From Methanoregulaceae archaeon (GTDB taxonomy: Archaea; Halobacteriota; Methanomicrobia; Methanomicrobiales; Methanospirillaceae), in assembly GCA_028679325.1 (NCBI GenBank), contig JAJRBS010000136.1, positions 1-13,581 on the forward strand: a stretch of DNA of 13,581 nt, in the 5' to 3' direction. Positions 6,499-13,192 of the stretch are shown here, piece after piece. Numbering within the stretch: position 1 is the stretch's first letter; each line of letters starts with the position of its first letter. A program made the translations under genes and the position numbers. A model generated the notes under the pieces. It saw nothing but the letters and a program-made list of their open reading frames with translations. It had not been told where the DNA came from and made no database searches.

Positions 6499-7140
6499 AT
6501 GAGTATTTTTGTCCATGCCAAGAAAAGGGTCTCGAGATTTCTTTCTGCCTTCTTCCGGAAGAGGCGCTCTCGTATCGGCATATATGGGCCGCCGAATGCG
6601 GGAAAGACCACTCTTGCGAACCGGATCGCGAAAGACTGGACCGGAGAGACAGTCGGACCGGTCAGCGAGATTCCCCACGAAACACGCCGTGCTCTCCGGA
6701 AACAGGATATCACCATCACCGGGACAAACGGCAGCACCATCACCATCGATATCGTCGATACGCCCGGTGTGACAACCAAGATAGATTACAAGGAGTTCCT
6801 GGAATATGGCGTGGGGAAGGACGAGGCCATCCTCCGGGCACGGGAGGCAACCGAGGGAGTTGCCGAAGCCATGCACTGGCTCCGGGAGGACATCGACGGA
6901 GTCATCTACATGCTCGACAGCACCGAGGATCCCTTTGCCCAGGTCAATATCATGATGATCGGGATCATCGAGAGCCGGAAGCTCCCGGTCATCATCGCGG
7001 CGAACAAGATCGACTTACCGGATGCCAGCCCCCAGCAGATCAGAAATGCCTTTCCCCAGCATCCGGTCATCCCCATCTCCTGCACAGCGGGAAGTAATAT
7101 CGAGGAACTGTATGAGAAGATGGTATTTCATTTCGGGTGA
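6499..7140 (+). CDS. Era-like P-loop GTPase (OapA/ArvA-type)
   Basis: A 213-residue cytoplasmic GTP-binding protein of the TRAFAC/Era-like type. The G motifs are visible: G1 GPPNAGKTT at residues 30-38, a likely G2 threonine in HETRR near 62, G3 DTPG at 87-90, G4 NKID at 169-172 and G5 SCTAG at 194-198. The N-terminus is a strongly basic, partly hydrophobic segment (about residues 8-25) that could bind RNA, DNA or membrane. There is no KH domain as in bacterial Era. The ATG has AAGGTGA three bases upstream. The two genes that follow at 3- and 4-nt gaps encode DUF2073 and zinc-ribbon proteins, a trio I recognise from many Euryarchaeota and from the origin-associated oapABC genes of haloarchaea. 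Its cellular role is not established. Confidence 0.9.
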   Translation: MSIFVHAKKRVSRFLSAFFRKRRSRIGIYGPPNAGKTTLANRIAKDWTGETVGPVSEIPHETRRALRKQDITITGTNGSTITIDIVDTPGVTTKIDYKEFLEYGVGKDEAILRAREATEGVAEAMHWLREDIDGVIYMLDSTEDPFAQVNIMMIGIIESRKLPVIIAANKIDLPDASPQQIRNAFPQHPVIPISCTAGSNIEELYEKMVFHFG

Positions 7141-7143
7141 ACC

Positions 7144-7506
7144 ATGCAGCAGGGTGTACAGATAAATCTCATCTCGGAAGAACGACTCTCACGGCTGACC
7201 TCCATGGAGAAGATCCACCTTATCCTCGATGATGTCAGGGAGGGGACCATCGTTATCCTGGAGAAGGGTCTTGATCCCGACGAACAGAGCAAACTGATCG
7301 AGATGACCATGCTCGAGATCCTCCCCGACGGTTTCAATGGCATCGAGATCGAGACTTACCCATCTCACGAGGAAACCCCGGGCTTTCTCCGGCGGCTTCT
7401 CGGCCAGAGGTCGCCAGCCCGCCTGACGGTTATCGGCCCGGCAAACCAGCTCCGCATGATCAGGAAGGACAAGGACGTGATAAGCGCCTGGGTATCGACG
7501 AGGTGA
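7144..7506 (+). CDS. DUF2073 protein (OapB/ArvB family)
   Basis: A 120-residue protein matching the archaeal DUF2073 family, recognised by the opening VQINLISEERLSRLTSMEKI, the central EGTIVILEKGLDPDEQSKLIE and the GIEIETYP segment followed by a basic loop and a C-terminal beta-rich stretch (ARLTVIGPANQLRMIRKDKDVISAWVS). It has no cysteine clusters, signal peptide or membrane segment. Its ATG follows the GTPase stop by three bases, and the GGTGA of its ribosome-binding site overlaps that stop codon, so translation is coupled. The family usually sits between an Era-like GTPase and a zinc-ribbon protein, suggesting the three act together. Biochemical function is unknown. Confidence 0.88.
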   Translation: MQQGVQINLISEERLSRLTSMEKIHLILDDVREGTIVILEKGLDPDEQSKLIEMTMLEILPDGFNGIEIETYPSHEETPGFLRRLLGQRSPARLTVIGPANQLRMIRKDKDVISAWVSTR

Positions 7507-7510
7507 AGAA

Positions 7511-7879
7511 GTGGTCCATACCTGCGTGACCTGCGGCAGGGTCTTCCCTGATTCTTCCCCCGAGATCCTTTCCGGCTGCTCCGGGTGTGGTGGCAAGAAA
7601 TTCTATTTCGAACGGCCGGTATCGCATAAAAAGACATCCTCATCCCCTCCTCCCCTCCAAAAAGAGCGGGAAAAGCCGGAAGAGGAGAAACCAGTCGTAT
7701 CTCCTGAAGAAGACCGGTCTTCGCGGGTGGAGAGCATCAGGATCATCGCACCCGGGACCTATGAGTTAAACATTGAGAAGATGGCCAAGTGCGACGACCG
7801 TGTCGTCAGCCTCGGGCGGGAGGGGAGTTATGCCGTGGACCTCCTCTCCATGGCCGGGAAAAAGAAGAAAAAGGGCTGA
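7511..7879 (+). CDS. Zinc-ribbon protein (OapC/ArvC family)
   Basis: A 122-residue protein with an N-terminal zinc ribbon, cysteines C5, C8, C23 and C26 (CVTC and CSGC), then a low-complexity linker rich in Ser, Pro, Lys and Glu (about residues 39-70), then a short C-terminal domain containing IRIIAPGTYELNIEKM and a lysine-rich tail. This architecture matches the archaeal Zn-ribbon partner of DUF2073. The GTG start is chosen because AGGTGA lies four bases upstream and overlaps the DUF2073 stop; no ATG is available before the first cysteine pair. It is the last gene of the operon, followed by a strong hairpin and T tract. The alternating acidic/basic linker suggests flexible tethering of a nucleic-acid or protein-binding ribbon. 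Confidence 0.87.
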   Translation: MVHTCVTCGRVFPDSSPEILSGCSGCGGKKFYFERPVSHKKTSSSPPPLQKEREKPEEEKPVVSPEEDRSSRVESIRIIAPGTYELNIEKMAKCDDRVVSLGREGSYAVDLLSMAGKKKKKG

Positions 7880-7895
7880 TTCTGATGGATTTCCG

Positions 7896-7942
7896 AAAAA
7901 GACAGGGAAACCGGAACTTCCCTGTGCTTTTTTCAGAAAAAA
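7896..7942. terminator. Bidirectional terminator between the GTPase operon and aIF1
   Basis: A perfect 8-bp stem ACAGGGAA/TTCCCTGT (7902-7909 with 7918-7925, eight-base loop) is followed on the plus strand by six T residues (7928-7933), 23 nt after the zinc-ribbon gene stops. On the opposite strand the transcript of the convergent aIF1 gene meets T6 (complement of 7937-7942) and, past the same stem, T5 (complement of 7896-7900). The site can thus serve both genes. Confidence 0.8.
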
Positions 7943-7966
7943 GAAACGCCAGGTCATCTGCCGGGC

Positions 7967-8272
7967 TTAACTGATATTGTCGACACTGAAACCCTTGTTT
8001 GCGAGGAGCTCCTTGACCCGGTCCTTGTGATTCCCCTGGAGCTCGATGGAATTCCCTTTGACCGTCCCCCCGCAGGCGAGCTTTCCCTTCAGGTATTTTG
8101 AGAGTTCTTCAAGATCGATATCGGTTGGATCGAGGCCCTCGATGACCGTGACCTCTTTTCCATACCGGCGCTTATTGACCTTGACATTGATCCTCTGTTG
8201 TTCTTTTGCGACTTCTTCACAGATACACAGTTCCTTAGGCAGTCCACACGTCGGGCAAATCCCACCATTCAT
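7967..8272 (-). CDS. Translation initiation factor aIF1 (SUI1 family)
   Basis: A 101-residue SUI1-domain protein, the archaeal initiation factor 1 homologue (often labelled YciH-like), which binds the small ribosomal subunit near the P site and enforces accurate start-codon selection. The N-terminus has a cysteine cluster C6, C9, C16, C18 (CPTC and CIC) as in other archaeal members, and the SUI1 fold spans about residue 28 to the end, with KVNKRRYGKEVTVIEGLD and LACGGTVKGNSIELQG. I start it at the ATG at 8272 because a strong TATA box is centred 27 nt upstream, implying a leaderless mRNA beginning at this ATG. A TTG five codons upstream (8287) is open but would lie outside that transcript. 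Confidence 0.94.
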   Translation of the reverse strand: MNGGICPTCGLPKELCICEEVAKEQQRINVKVNKRRYGKEVTVIEGLDPTDIDLEELSKYLKGKLACGGTVKGNSIELQGNHKDRVKELLANKGFSVDNIS

Positions 8273-8294
8273 TACCAGTACGTTCAAGCTCTCG

Positions 8295-8304
8295 TTATAT
8301 ATTT
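8295..8304 (-). promoter_or_regulatory. TATA box of aIF1
   Basis: The minus strand reads AAATATATAA, a near-ideal archaeal TATA element, preceded by purine-containing CCAAC. Its centre is 27 nt from the ATG at 8272, the usual distance to a transcription start, so the mRNA is predicted to be leaderless. No ribosome-binding site is seen before the ATG, which agrees. Confidence 0.75.
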
Positions 8305-8337
8305 GTTGGCATCATCCGGGCCATTCACGCCTTTTAT

Positions 8338-8358
8338 CCGGGCAGCAGGGCTGCCTGG
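8338..8358 (-). terminator. Dyad after the ribonucleotide reductase gene, candidate terminator
   Basis: Between the reductase stop codon and the aIF1 promoter is GGCAGC/GCTGCC around a three-base loop (8341-8355), extendable by two flanking G-C pairs after one mismatch on the minus strand. It is a stable hairpin 20 nt past the stop but has no T tract after it. It may end reductase transcription or protect the mRNA 3' end; either reading is inference. Confidence 0.4.
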
Positions 8359-8378
8359 CCATTGCAGCGCCCCCTGCC

Positions 8379-10031
8379 TTACCCTTCATAGCTGTCAACC
8401 CTGCAGGGTTCGCAGCCCCGTGAAAGGACCTGATCAGCCTTGCTGTTATATCGGTAGACGGTTATCCCTTTGCACCCACGTTCCCGTGCCATCAGGAAGA
8501 CCCGGGAGATCTCAATCGTCCCCGCGCTCTCGGGCAGGTTCACGGTCTTCGAGACTGCGTTGTCCACGTACTTCTGGACCGAAGACTGGACCCTGACATG
8601 GAATTCCGGGTCGATCTCGGGGGCGGTCCGCAGGAGATCCTTCTCATGATCCGGGATGGGCAGGTCCTGGACACTCCCCGTCCTCCGGACACGGGCAAGG
8701 AGGGAGAGGCCGCCGTACTTCGGGGCCAGGTAGCGCTCAACCGCCGGATGGACGGAGTGTATGACATGCCCGTTGATGGCCCGGGTGCCGGCAAGGGAGA
8801 AGAGGGGTTCGATTCCGCTGCTGACACCGGATATGAGATGCAGTGACCCTGTGGGTGCAACGGTGGTCACTGTCGCATTCCTCATCTCCCCCGGGTAGAT
8901 ACTCTTGTCTATCGCGGGAAACGAGCCTTTCTCGCGACCAAGCTCCTCGGATACGGCGTGAGCCTCCTCCTGGATGAAGCGCATGATTGATTCCGTGCAT
9001 GCCAGCCCCTCGGCAGACTGGTAAGGAATCTCCATCCTGATCAGGGCATCGGCCAGCCCCATCACCCCGAGGCCCACCTTCCGGGTCTGGAGGGTCGCGT
9101 GCCGGATCTCTGGAATCGGGTAGGCATTGATGTCTATAACGCCATCAAGGAAACGGATCCCGAGCCTGACGACCTCGGACAGACCGGAGAAGTTCATCTC
9201 ATTTTTTGACACGAGAGCGGCGAGGTTGACGCTGCCGAGGTTGCAGCTCTCGTAGGGGAGAAGAGGCTGCTCACCGCAGGGGTTGGTCGCTTCCAGGAGC
9301 CCGAGACCGGGGACGGCATTCCCTTCGTTGATCCGGTCAAGGAAGAGGACTCCGGGATCTCCGCACTGCCATGCAGCCTGGCAGAGAGCGTCCCAGATGT
9401 CCTTTGCAGGGCGGGTGTCCCAGACCTCGCCATTCCTAGGGTTGAGGAGGTCGTAGCTCTTCCCTCGGGAGAGGGCCTCGAAGAAATGCCGGTCAAAACC
9501 CACAGACAGGTTGAAGTTTGCAAGACCCCCTCCCTGTTTTGCGGTGATGAAAGAGCGGATGTCGGGGTGAGAACTGGCCAGCACCCCCATATTCGCCCCC
9601 CGGCGTTTCCCTCCCTGCTTCAGGGCACTGGTGGCCTCGTCAAAGACGTGGATAAAGGAGACAGGCCCGCTGGCAACCCCGGCGGTCTGGCCGACACAGT
9701 CCCCCCGCGGCCGGATATGGGTGAATGAGAACCCGGTACCTCCACCGCTCTTATGGATCAGGGCCATGTATTTGAGTGCCATGAAGATGCTCTCTATTGA
9801 GTCTCCGACCGGGAGGACGAAACAGGCAGAGAGCTGCCCACCCGGCAGGCCGGCATTCATGAGGGTGGGCGAGTTGGGGAGGAAGAGCATATCGCTCATC
9901 ATTGTCCGGAATCTTCCTTCATCGGCCGTTCCGATGGCGGCAGCTACCCGGGAGAACATCTCCTCCGGCGATTCTCCGGGAAGGAGATAGCGGCCGGAGA
10001 GGAGGATCCTGGCCTCCTCAGAAAGGACCAT
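8379..10031 (-). CDS. nrdJ: Adenosylcobalamin-dependent (class II) ribonucleotide reductase
   Basis: This 550-residue enzyme reduces ribonucleotides to deoxyribonucleotides using a thiyl radical generated from adenosylcobalamin. Visible catalytic features: redox cysteine C70 in QLSACFVLPV, radical-site cysteine C252 with N250 and E254 in ATNPCGEQ, redox partner C263 eleven residues later in ESCNLGSVNL, the same 11-residue spacing as in characterised class II enzymes, and a C-terminal CEPC pair (540 and 543) suited to re-reducing the active site. There is no N-terminal ATP-cone and no long C-terminal zinc or TSCPD extension, so this is a compact form. The ATG at 10031 is preferred over that at 10037 because the TATA box is centred 28 nt upstream. 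It is divergent from cobyric acid synthase. Confidence 0.95.
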   Translation of the reverse strand: MVLSEEARILLSGRYLLPGESPEEMFSRVAAAIGTADEGRFRTMMSDMLFLPNSPTLMNAGLPGGQLSACFVLPVGDSIESIFMALKYMALIHKSGGGTGFSFTHIRPRGDCVGQTAGVASGPVSFIHVFDEATSALKQGGKRRGANMGVLASSHPDIRSFITAKQGGGLANFNLSVGFDRHFFEALSRGKSYDLLNPRNGEVWDTRPAKDIWDALCQAAWQCGDPGVLFLDRINEGNAVPGLGLLEATNPCGEQPLLPYESCNLGSVNLAALVSKNEMNFSGLSEVVRLGIRFLDGVIDINAYPIPEIRHATLQTRKVGLGVMGLADALIRMEIPYQSAEGLACTESIMRFIQEEAHAVSEELGREKGSFPAIDKSIYPGEMRNATVTTVAPTGSLHLISGVSSGIEPLFSLAGTRAINGHVIHSVHPAVERYLAPKYGGLSLLARVRRTGSVQDLPIPDHEKDLLRTAPEIDPEFHVRVQSSVQKYVDNAVSKTVNLPESAGTIEISRVFLMARERGCKGITVYRYNSKADQVLSRGCEPCRVDSYEG

Positions 10032-10053
10032 GAGCATTCCATGATGACTGCCC

Positions 10054-10065
10054 TTTATTTAAAAT
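10054..10065. promoter_or_regulatory. Shared TATA element for divergent nrdJ and cbiP
   Basis: The plus strand reads TTTATTTAAAAT, nearly self-complementary in its core (TTTAAA). It is centred at about 10059, which is 28 nt from the nrdJ ATG at 10031 and 28 nt from the cbiP ATG at 10087. The gap is only 55 nt and has no ribosome-binding site for either gene, so both mRNAs are predicted leaderless. A purine-rich flank (AAGGA) on the nrdJ side resembles a BRE and may favour that direction. Confidence 0.65.
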
Positions 10066-10086
10066 CCTTGCCTACCTTAACATAAG

Positions 10087-11532
10087 ATGTCAGTCCTCGT
10101 GCTCGGCACCGCATCGCACGTCGGGAAGAGCACCGTGGTGGCCGCCCTCTGCCGGGTGCTCACCAGCCGGGGGTTCTCTGTTGCCCCTTTCAAGTCACAG
10201 AACATGAGCCTCAACTCCTATGTGACCCGTGACGGGGCCGAGATAGGGATCGCCCAGGCGGTACAGGCCTTTGCCGCCCGCCTCGATCCTACGGCCGATA
10301 TGAACCCCATCCTGCTCAAGCCCAAAGGCGAGAAGGTCTCGCAGGTGGTGCTGATGGGAAAGCCCTACAAGGACCTCCCGATCGATGAATACTATTGCGA
10401 GACCGGATACCTCCTCTCCCAGGCAGTTGGGGCAGCACAACGTCTCATCAGGGAGTATGGGAACATCGTTGTTGAAGGGGCGGGTGGAGCGGCCGAGGTG
10501 AACCTCTACCAGCGGGACATCGCGAACATCCTCATCGAGCGTGAACTGAAACTTCCGATCGTGCTCGTGGCAGATATCGAGAGAGGAGGGGTATTTGCCC
10601 AGGTCTGTGGCACCCTGGACCTCCTGCCCGATGATATCCGGCCTTTTGTCCGGGGGATCATCATCAACAAGTTCCGGGGGGACCCTGACCTGTTCGCCTC
10701 AGGGATCGAGATCATCGAAGATCTGACCGGGATCCCCGTGCTCGGCGTCCTCCCGATGCTCTCCCTTCCCCTGCCAAGCGAAGACTCGCTCTCGCTCGGT
10801 GATAAGCAGGCCGGTGAGTATCCGGTAGAGATCGCCATCATCCGTCTTCCCCGCATATCCAATTTCACTGATTTCGAACGCCTTGAACAGGCTGCAGCGG
10901 TCAGGTACGTGCTACCGGGTGCGCCGCTTGACGGGTACGACTGCATCATCCTGCCGGGCACCAAAAACACTGTCGAAGACCTTCTCGTTCTCCACCAGAG
11001 CGGATCCGCACAGGAGATCCTGAAGGCCAGGGAGCGGGGGGTTCCGGTCATCGGCATCTGCGGTGGCTACCAGATGCTCGGACGGGAGGTTGTGGACGAC
11101 GGGATAGAGTCATGCAAAGGGGTGATACCCGGTCTCTGTCTCCTTCCGGTTGTTACCCGTTTCTCCCGCTACGAGAAGACCACCGAGCAGGTCGTCAGGA
11201 CGGCTGCGAAGAGAGGGCCCATACTCTCTGCCATGGGGACGGTGCGGGGATACGAGATCCACATGGGGGAGACCGGGAGAGAAGGGGGAGAAGAGGCCTT
11301 CTCCGGTGAAGGTACGGTCTCCGGGGACGGTCTGGTGATTGGGACCTATCTCCACGGCCTCTTCGAGAATCCCTCTGCGGTGTCCGCCCTCCTCTCCTTC
11401 CTCTACGCGCGAAAAGGGCTCGTCTATACGCCACCGTCCGGAGGGGATGACGCGGACCCCTACGACGCCCTGGCGCGGGAGTTTGAGCGACACGTGGCGC
11501 TCGATCCCATCCTCGCCCTTTTCGAACGGTGA
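10087..11532 (+). CDS. cbiP: Cobyric acid synthase (glutamine-hydrolysing)
   Basis: A 481-residue enzyme of cobalamin synthesis that amidates the remaining four carboxyl side chains (b, d, e, g) of adenosylcobyrinic acid a,c-diamide using glutamine and ATP. The N-terminal half is a dethiobiotin-synthetase-like P-loop domain (GTASHVGKST at 7-16, KSQNMSLNSYVT near 36-47, VEGAGGAAEVNL at 129-140). The C-terminal half is a class I glutamine amidotransferase with nucleophile C325 in VIGICGGYQMLG, the GYEIHMG motif at 388-394 and catalytic histidine H423 in GTYLHG. Length is typical for CobQ/CbiP. It faces a cobalamin-dependent reductase across a 55-nt promoter. The mRNA appears leaderless. Confidence 0.96.
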   Translation: MSVLVLGTASHVGKSTVVAALCRVLTSRGFSVAPFKSQNMSLNSYVTRDGAEIGIAQAVQAFAARLDPTADMNPILLKPKGEKVSQVVLMGKPYKDLPIDEYYCETGYLLSQAVGAAQRLIREYGNIVVEGAGGAAEVNLYQRDIANILIERELKLPIVLVADIERGGVFAQVCGTLDLLPDDIRPFVRGIIINKFRGDPDLFASGIEIIEDLTGIPVLGVLPMLSLPLPSEDSLSLGDKQAGEYPVEIAIIRLPRISNFTDFERLEQAAAVRYVLPGAPLDGYDCIILPGTKNTVEDLLVLHQSGSAQEILKARERGVPVIGICGGYQMLGREVVDDGIESCKGVIPGLCLLPVVTRFSRYEKTTEQVVRTAAKRGPILSAMGTVRGYEIHMGETGREGGEEAFSGEGTVSGDGLVIGTYLHGLFENPSAVSALLSFLYARKGLVYTPPSGGDDADPYDALAREFERHVALDPILALFER

Positions 11533-11540
11533 CCTTCAAG

Positions 11541-11570
11541 AGACAGCAGGGTTTTCTTTCACCCTTGTCT
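11541..11570. terminator. Hairpin between convergent cbiP and small cysteine gene
   Basis: AGACA and AGGGT, separated by a two-base GC bulge, pair with ACCCT and TGTCT around an eight-base pyrimidine loop, giving ten base pairs within the 42-nt gap between two convergent stop codons. The plus-strand loop is T-rich but no T tract follows on either side. A shared terminator or 3'-end stabilising stem is likely. Confidence 0.5.
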
Positions 11571-11574
11571 CAGC

Positions 11575-11841
11575 TCACCCGATGATGTTCATCATGCTGC
11601 GATAGCCTTCATTCCGGTGGTCGGCACAGGTCACGGCCTCGACCTCCCGGAGGTTCACCTCGTCGCAGGACCGCTGCTTCACGCAGAAAGCCAGGGCAGG
11701 GGACGGTACGTACTCGCCTCTGACCCGGAAGGACCGGGAGTACACGCAAAAACGGCAGTGCTCGATGGTCTCGTCTCTGCCGGGAAGACAGGCGACCTTA
11801 CCGGACCTGACCTCGAGGATGCGGTGCTCATACCCGGACAC
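11575..11841 (-). CDS. Small six-cysteine protein, unknown function
   Basis: I do not recognise this 88-residue protein. It has six cysteines at 18, 29, 32, 53, 59 and 72, arranged as C...HCRFC...C-x5-C...C, with histidines near several of them, which suggests metal binding (zinc or an iron-sulfur cluster). It is polar with a slightly basic middle (CVYSRSFRVRGEY) and has no signal peptide or membrane segment. The GTG start is supported by GGTGA six bases upstream. It lies 54 nt after the coiled-coil gene on the same strand and ends just before a hairpin, so it is probably the last cistron of the nadM operon. An antisense open frame covers its region too, but the ribosome-binding site and gene spacing favour this one. 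Confidence 0.65.
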   Translation of the reverse strand: MSGYEHRILEVRSGKVACLPGRDETIEHCRFCVYSRSFRVRGEYVPSPALAFCVKQRSCDEVNLREVEAVTCADHRNEGYRSMMNIIG

Positions 11842-11895
11842 GATGTCTCACCGACCCTGGCAGCAATCTGTTCCTGGTATTCATCCTCTCTGTTC

Positions 11896-13182
11896 TCATT
11901 CTCCTTCAGGGACACCGAAGACCACCGGTCTCCGGGCCAGTTCACCGAGCAGGACCTCGAGAGAGTGGCGGAGGGCTGGAAGTTCTTTCTCCAGATCCGA
12001 GATCTTTTGTTCGAGGGCAGAGATCTTCACCTTCAGCGCTGCGATGCGGGACTCTGCCTGCGTGGCCTGGGCCTCGAACTCCTTCATCCGCTGCCGGTAC
12101 CTGCTCTGATGGCAGTCGTGGTCGGCGGTGCGAAACGCCGACCGGGCCGCTTCCAGCCGGATGACGTCCTGCTCTATGCGGCCGAGAAGGTCGCCATCCG
12201 GAGAGAAGAGCTCCCTCTCCTCCTTGTTCTTGAGCGTTATCTCCCCGGTCTGCACCATACTGCTCACCACGGGAAGGGTTCTTCGGAGCACCGGGAGGAG
12301 CTGGTCCTTGTCAGGGATCCCGGACCCTGCCAGGAGGTCGACCGCCTCTTCCAGCCCTTTTGCCGCTGCCGCTCCCTGTGACCGGGAGACGAGCTTCTCG
12401 CTCTTCCGGAGGACATGTGAGATCACCGCGAGATCGGCCCTGATGCTCCTCTCTTCATGTTCGACGGCAGCCCTGCTGGCCTCCAGCGCTGCACGGAGAG
12501 TTGCCGCCTCTTGGGCATCCGGACCCGTCTCGAAGGAAGCCGCCATCTCATGGACCCCCTGCAGCTCTTTAGTCACGACGATAATCTCCTGTCCGTGCCG
12601 ATCGATATCTGCCCGGGCACTCTTCTGTTCAGAAGAGGCAGCAGAGTACCGGGAGAGATCGTGGCGGGCCCTGCCGATGGCATCCCTCCTCTTCCTCGCC
12701 TCGGCAATTGCCGGGGTCATGGAATTGACCTCTCTCCCGATCCGATCCACGGTCTCTTTGATCTTTTTCATCTCTTCGGGGAAAACTCCCTGAAGGTATC
12801 TTCCCGGCCCTGAGATCCCCTTCACGCATCCTTTGAGGCACTCGCCGACTGCGGTGTAAAACTCCTCGGGGTCGGGCGGGAGTTCTTTTGATACCGCAGA
12901 ATACATGGCCTTCTGGAAGAGCGGGAGGGTGTTTTTGGCCACCTTTTCCAGTTTCGGGTGATACGCCTCTTCCCGTTCCTTCGAGGATATCTCATCAAGA
13001 AGGCAGTGGAGTTCCTGTCTTTCGGTCTCAACTGCCTGGCGGGGGGCGTTTGTCTTCTCGTACAGGCTTACCGTCACATCCTGGAGGCTGGTTTCCAGGA
13101 ACGGTGCGACCTCGTCAATCCCGAGAGTCAGGGAAGCCTCTTCTTTCCCGGGTTTGAGCATATCCTTGAGAAACTTAAACAT
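11896..13182 (-). CDS. Coiled-coil protein, unknown function
   Basis: A 428-residue soluble protein I cannot assign to a named family. It has no signal peptide or membrane span. After an N-terminal segment (MFKFLKDMLKPGKEE) it is mostly helical and charged; a globular-looking portion with the C-L-K-G-C pair spans roughly residues 75-135. Coiled-coil propensity is clear at about 145-265 and strongest at 377-416, where Ile and Leu recur every three to four residues (ALKVKISALEQKISDLEKEL). A short hydrophobic tail PVVFGVP ends the protein. The ATG is supported by AGGTGA six bases upstream, and it starts 10 nt after nadM, indicating co-transcription. A structural or scaffold role is a guess; resemblance to SMC-type helices is only compositional, since no ATPase motifs are present. 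Confidence 0.85.
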   Translation of the reverse strand: MFKFLKDMLKPGKEEASLTLGIDEVAPFLETSLQDVTVSLYEKTNAPRQAVETERQELHCLLDEISSKEREEAYHPKLEKVAKNTLPLFQKAMYSAVSKELPPDPEEFYTAVGECLKGCVKGISGPGRYLQGVFPEEMKKIKETVDRIGREVNSMTPAIAEARKRRDAIGRARHDLSRYSAASSEQKSARADIDRHGQEIIVVTKELQGVHEMAASFETGPDAQEAATLRAALEASRAAVEHEERSIRADLAVISHVLRKSEKLVSRSQGAAAAKGLEEAVDLLAGSGIPDKDQLLPVLRRTLPVVSSMVQTGEITLKNKEERELFSPDGDLLGRIEQDVIRLEAARSAFRTADHDCHQSRYRQRMKEFEAQATQAESRIAALKVKISALEQKISDLEKELPALRHSLEVLLGELARRPVVFGVPEGE

Positions 13183-13192
13183 GGGCCTTCAC

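Noticed and set aside
8273..8287. Longer aIF1 starting at TTG (five extra residues)
   Set aside because: The TATA box is only about 12 nt from that codon, so it would not be in the transcript, and archaeal relatives begin near the first CxxC.
10032..10086. Cobalamin riboswitch upstream of cbiP or nrdJ
   Set aside because: The entire gap is 55 nt, far too short for the roughly 200-nt element, and both mRNAs are predicted leaderless.
11617..12381. A 254-residue plus-strand open frame antisense to the coiled-coil and small cysteine genes
   Set aside because: It spans two minus-strand genes that each have a good ribosome-binding site and operon spacing, and the protein has no recognisable motif.
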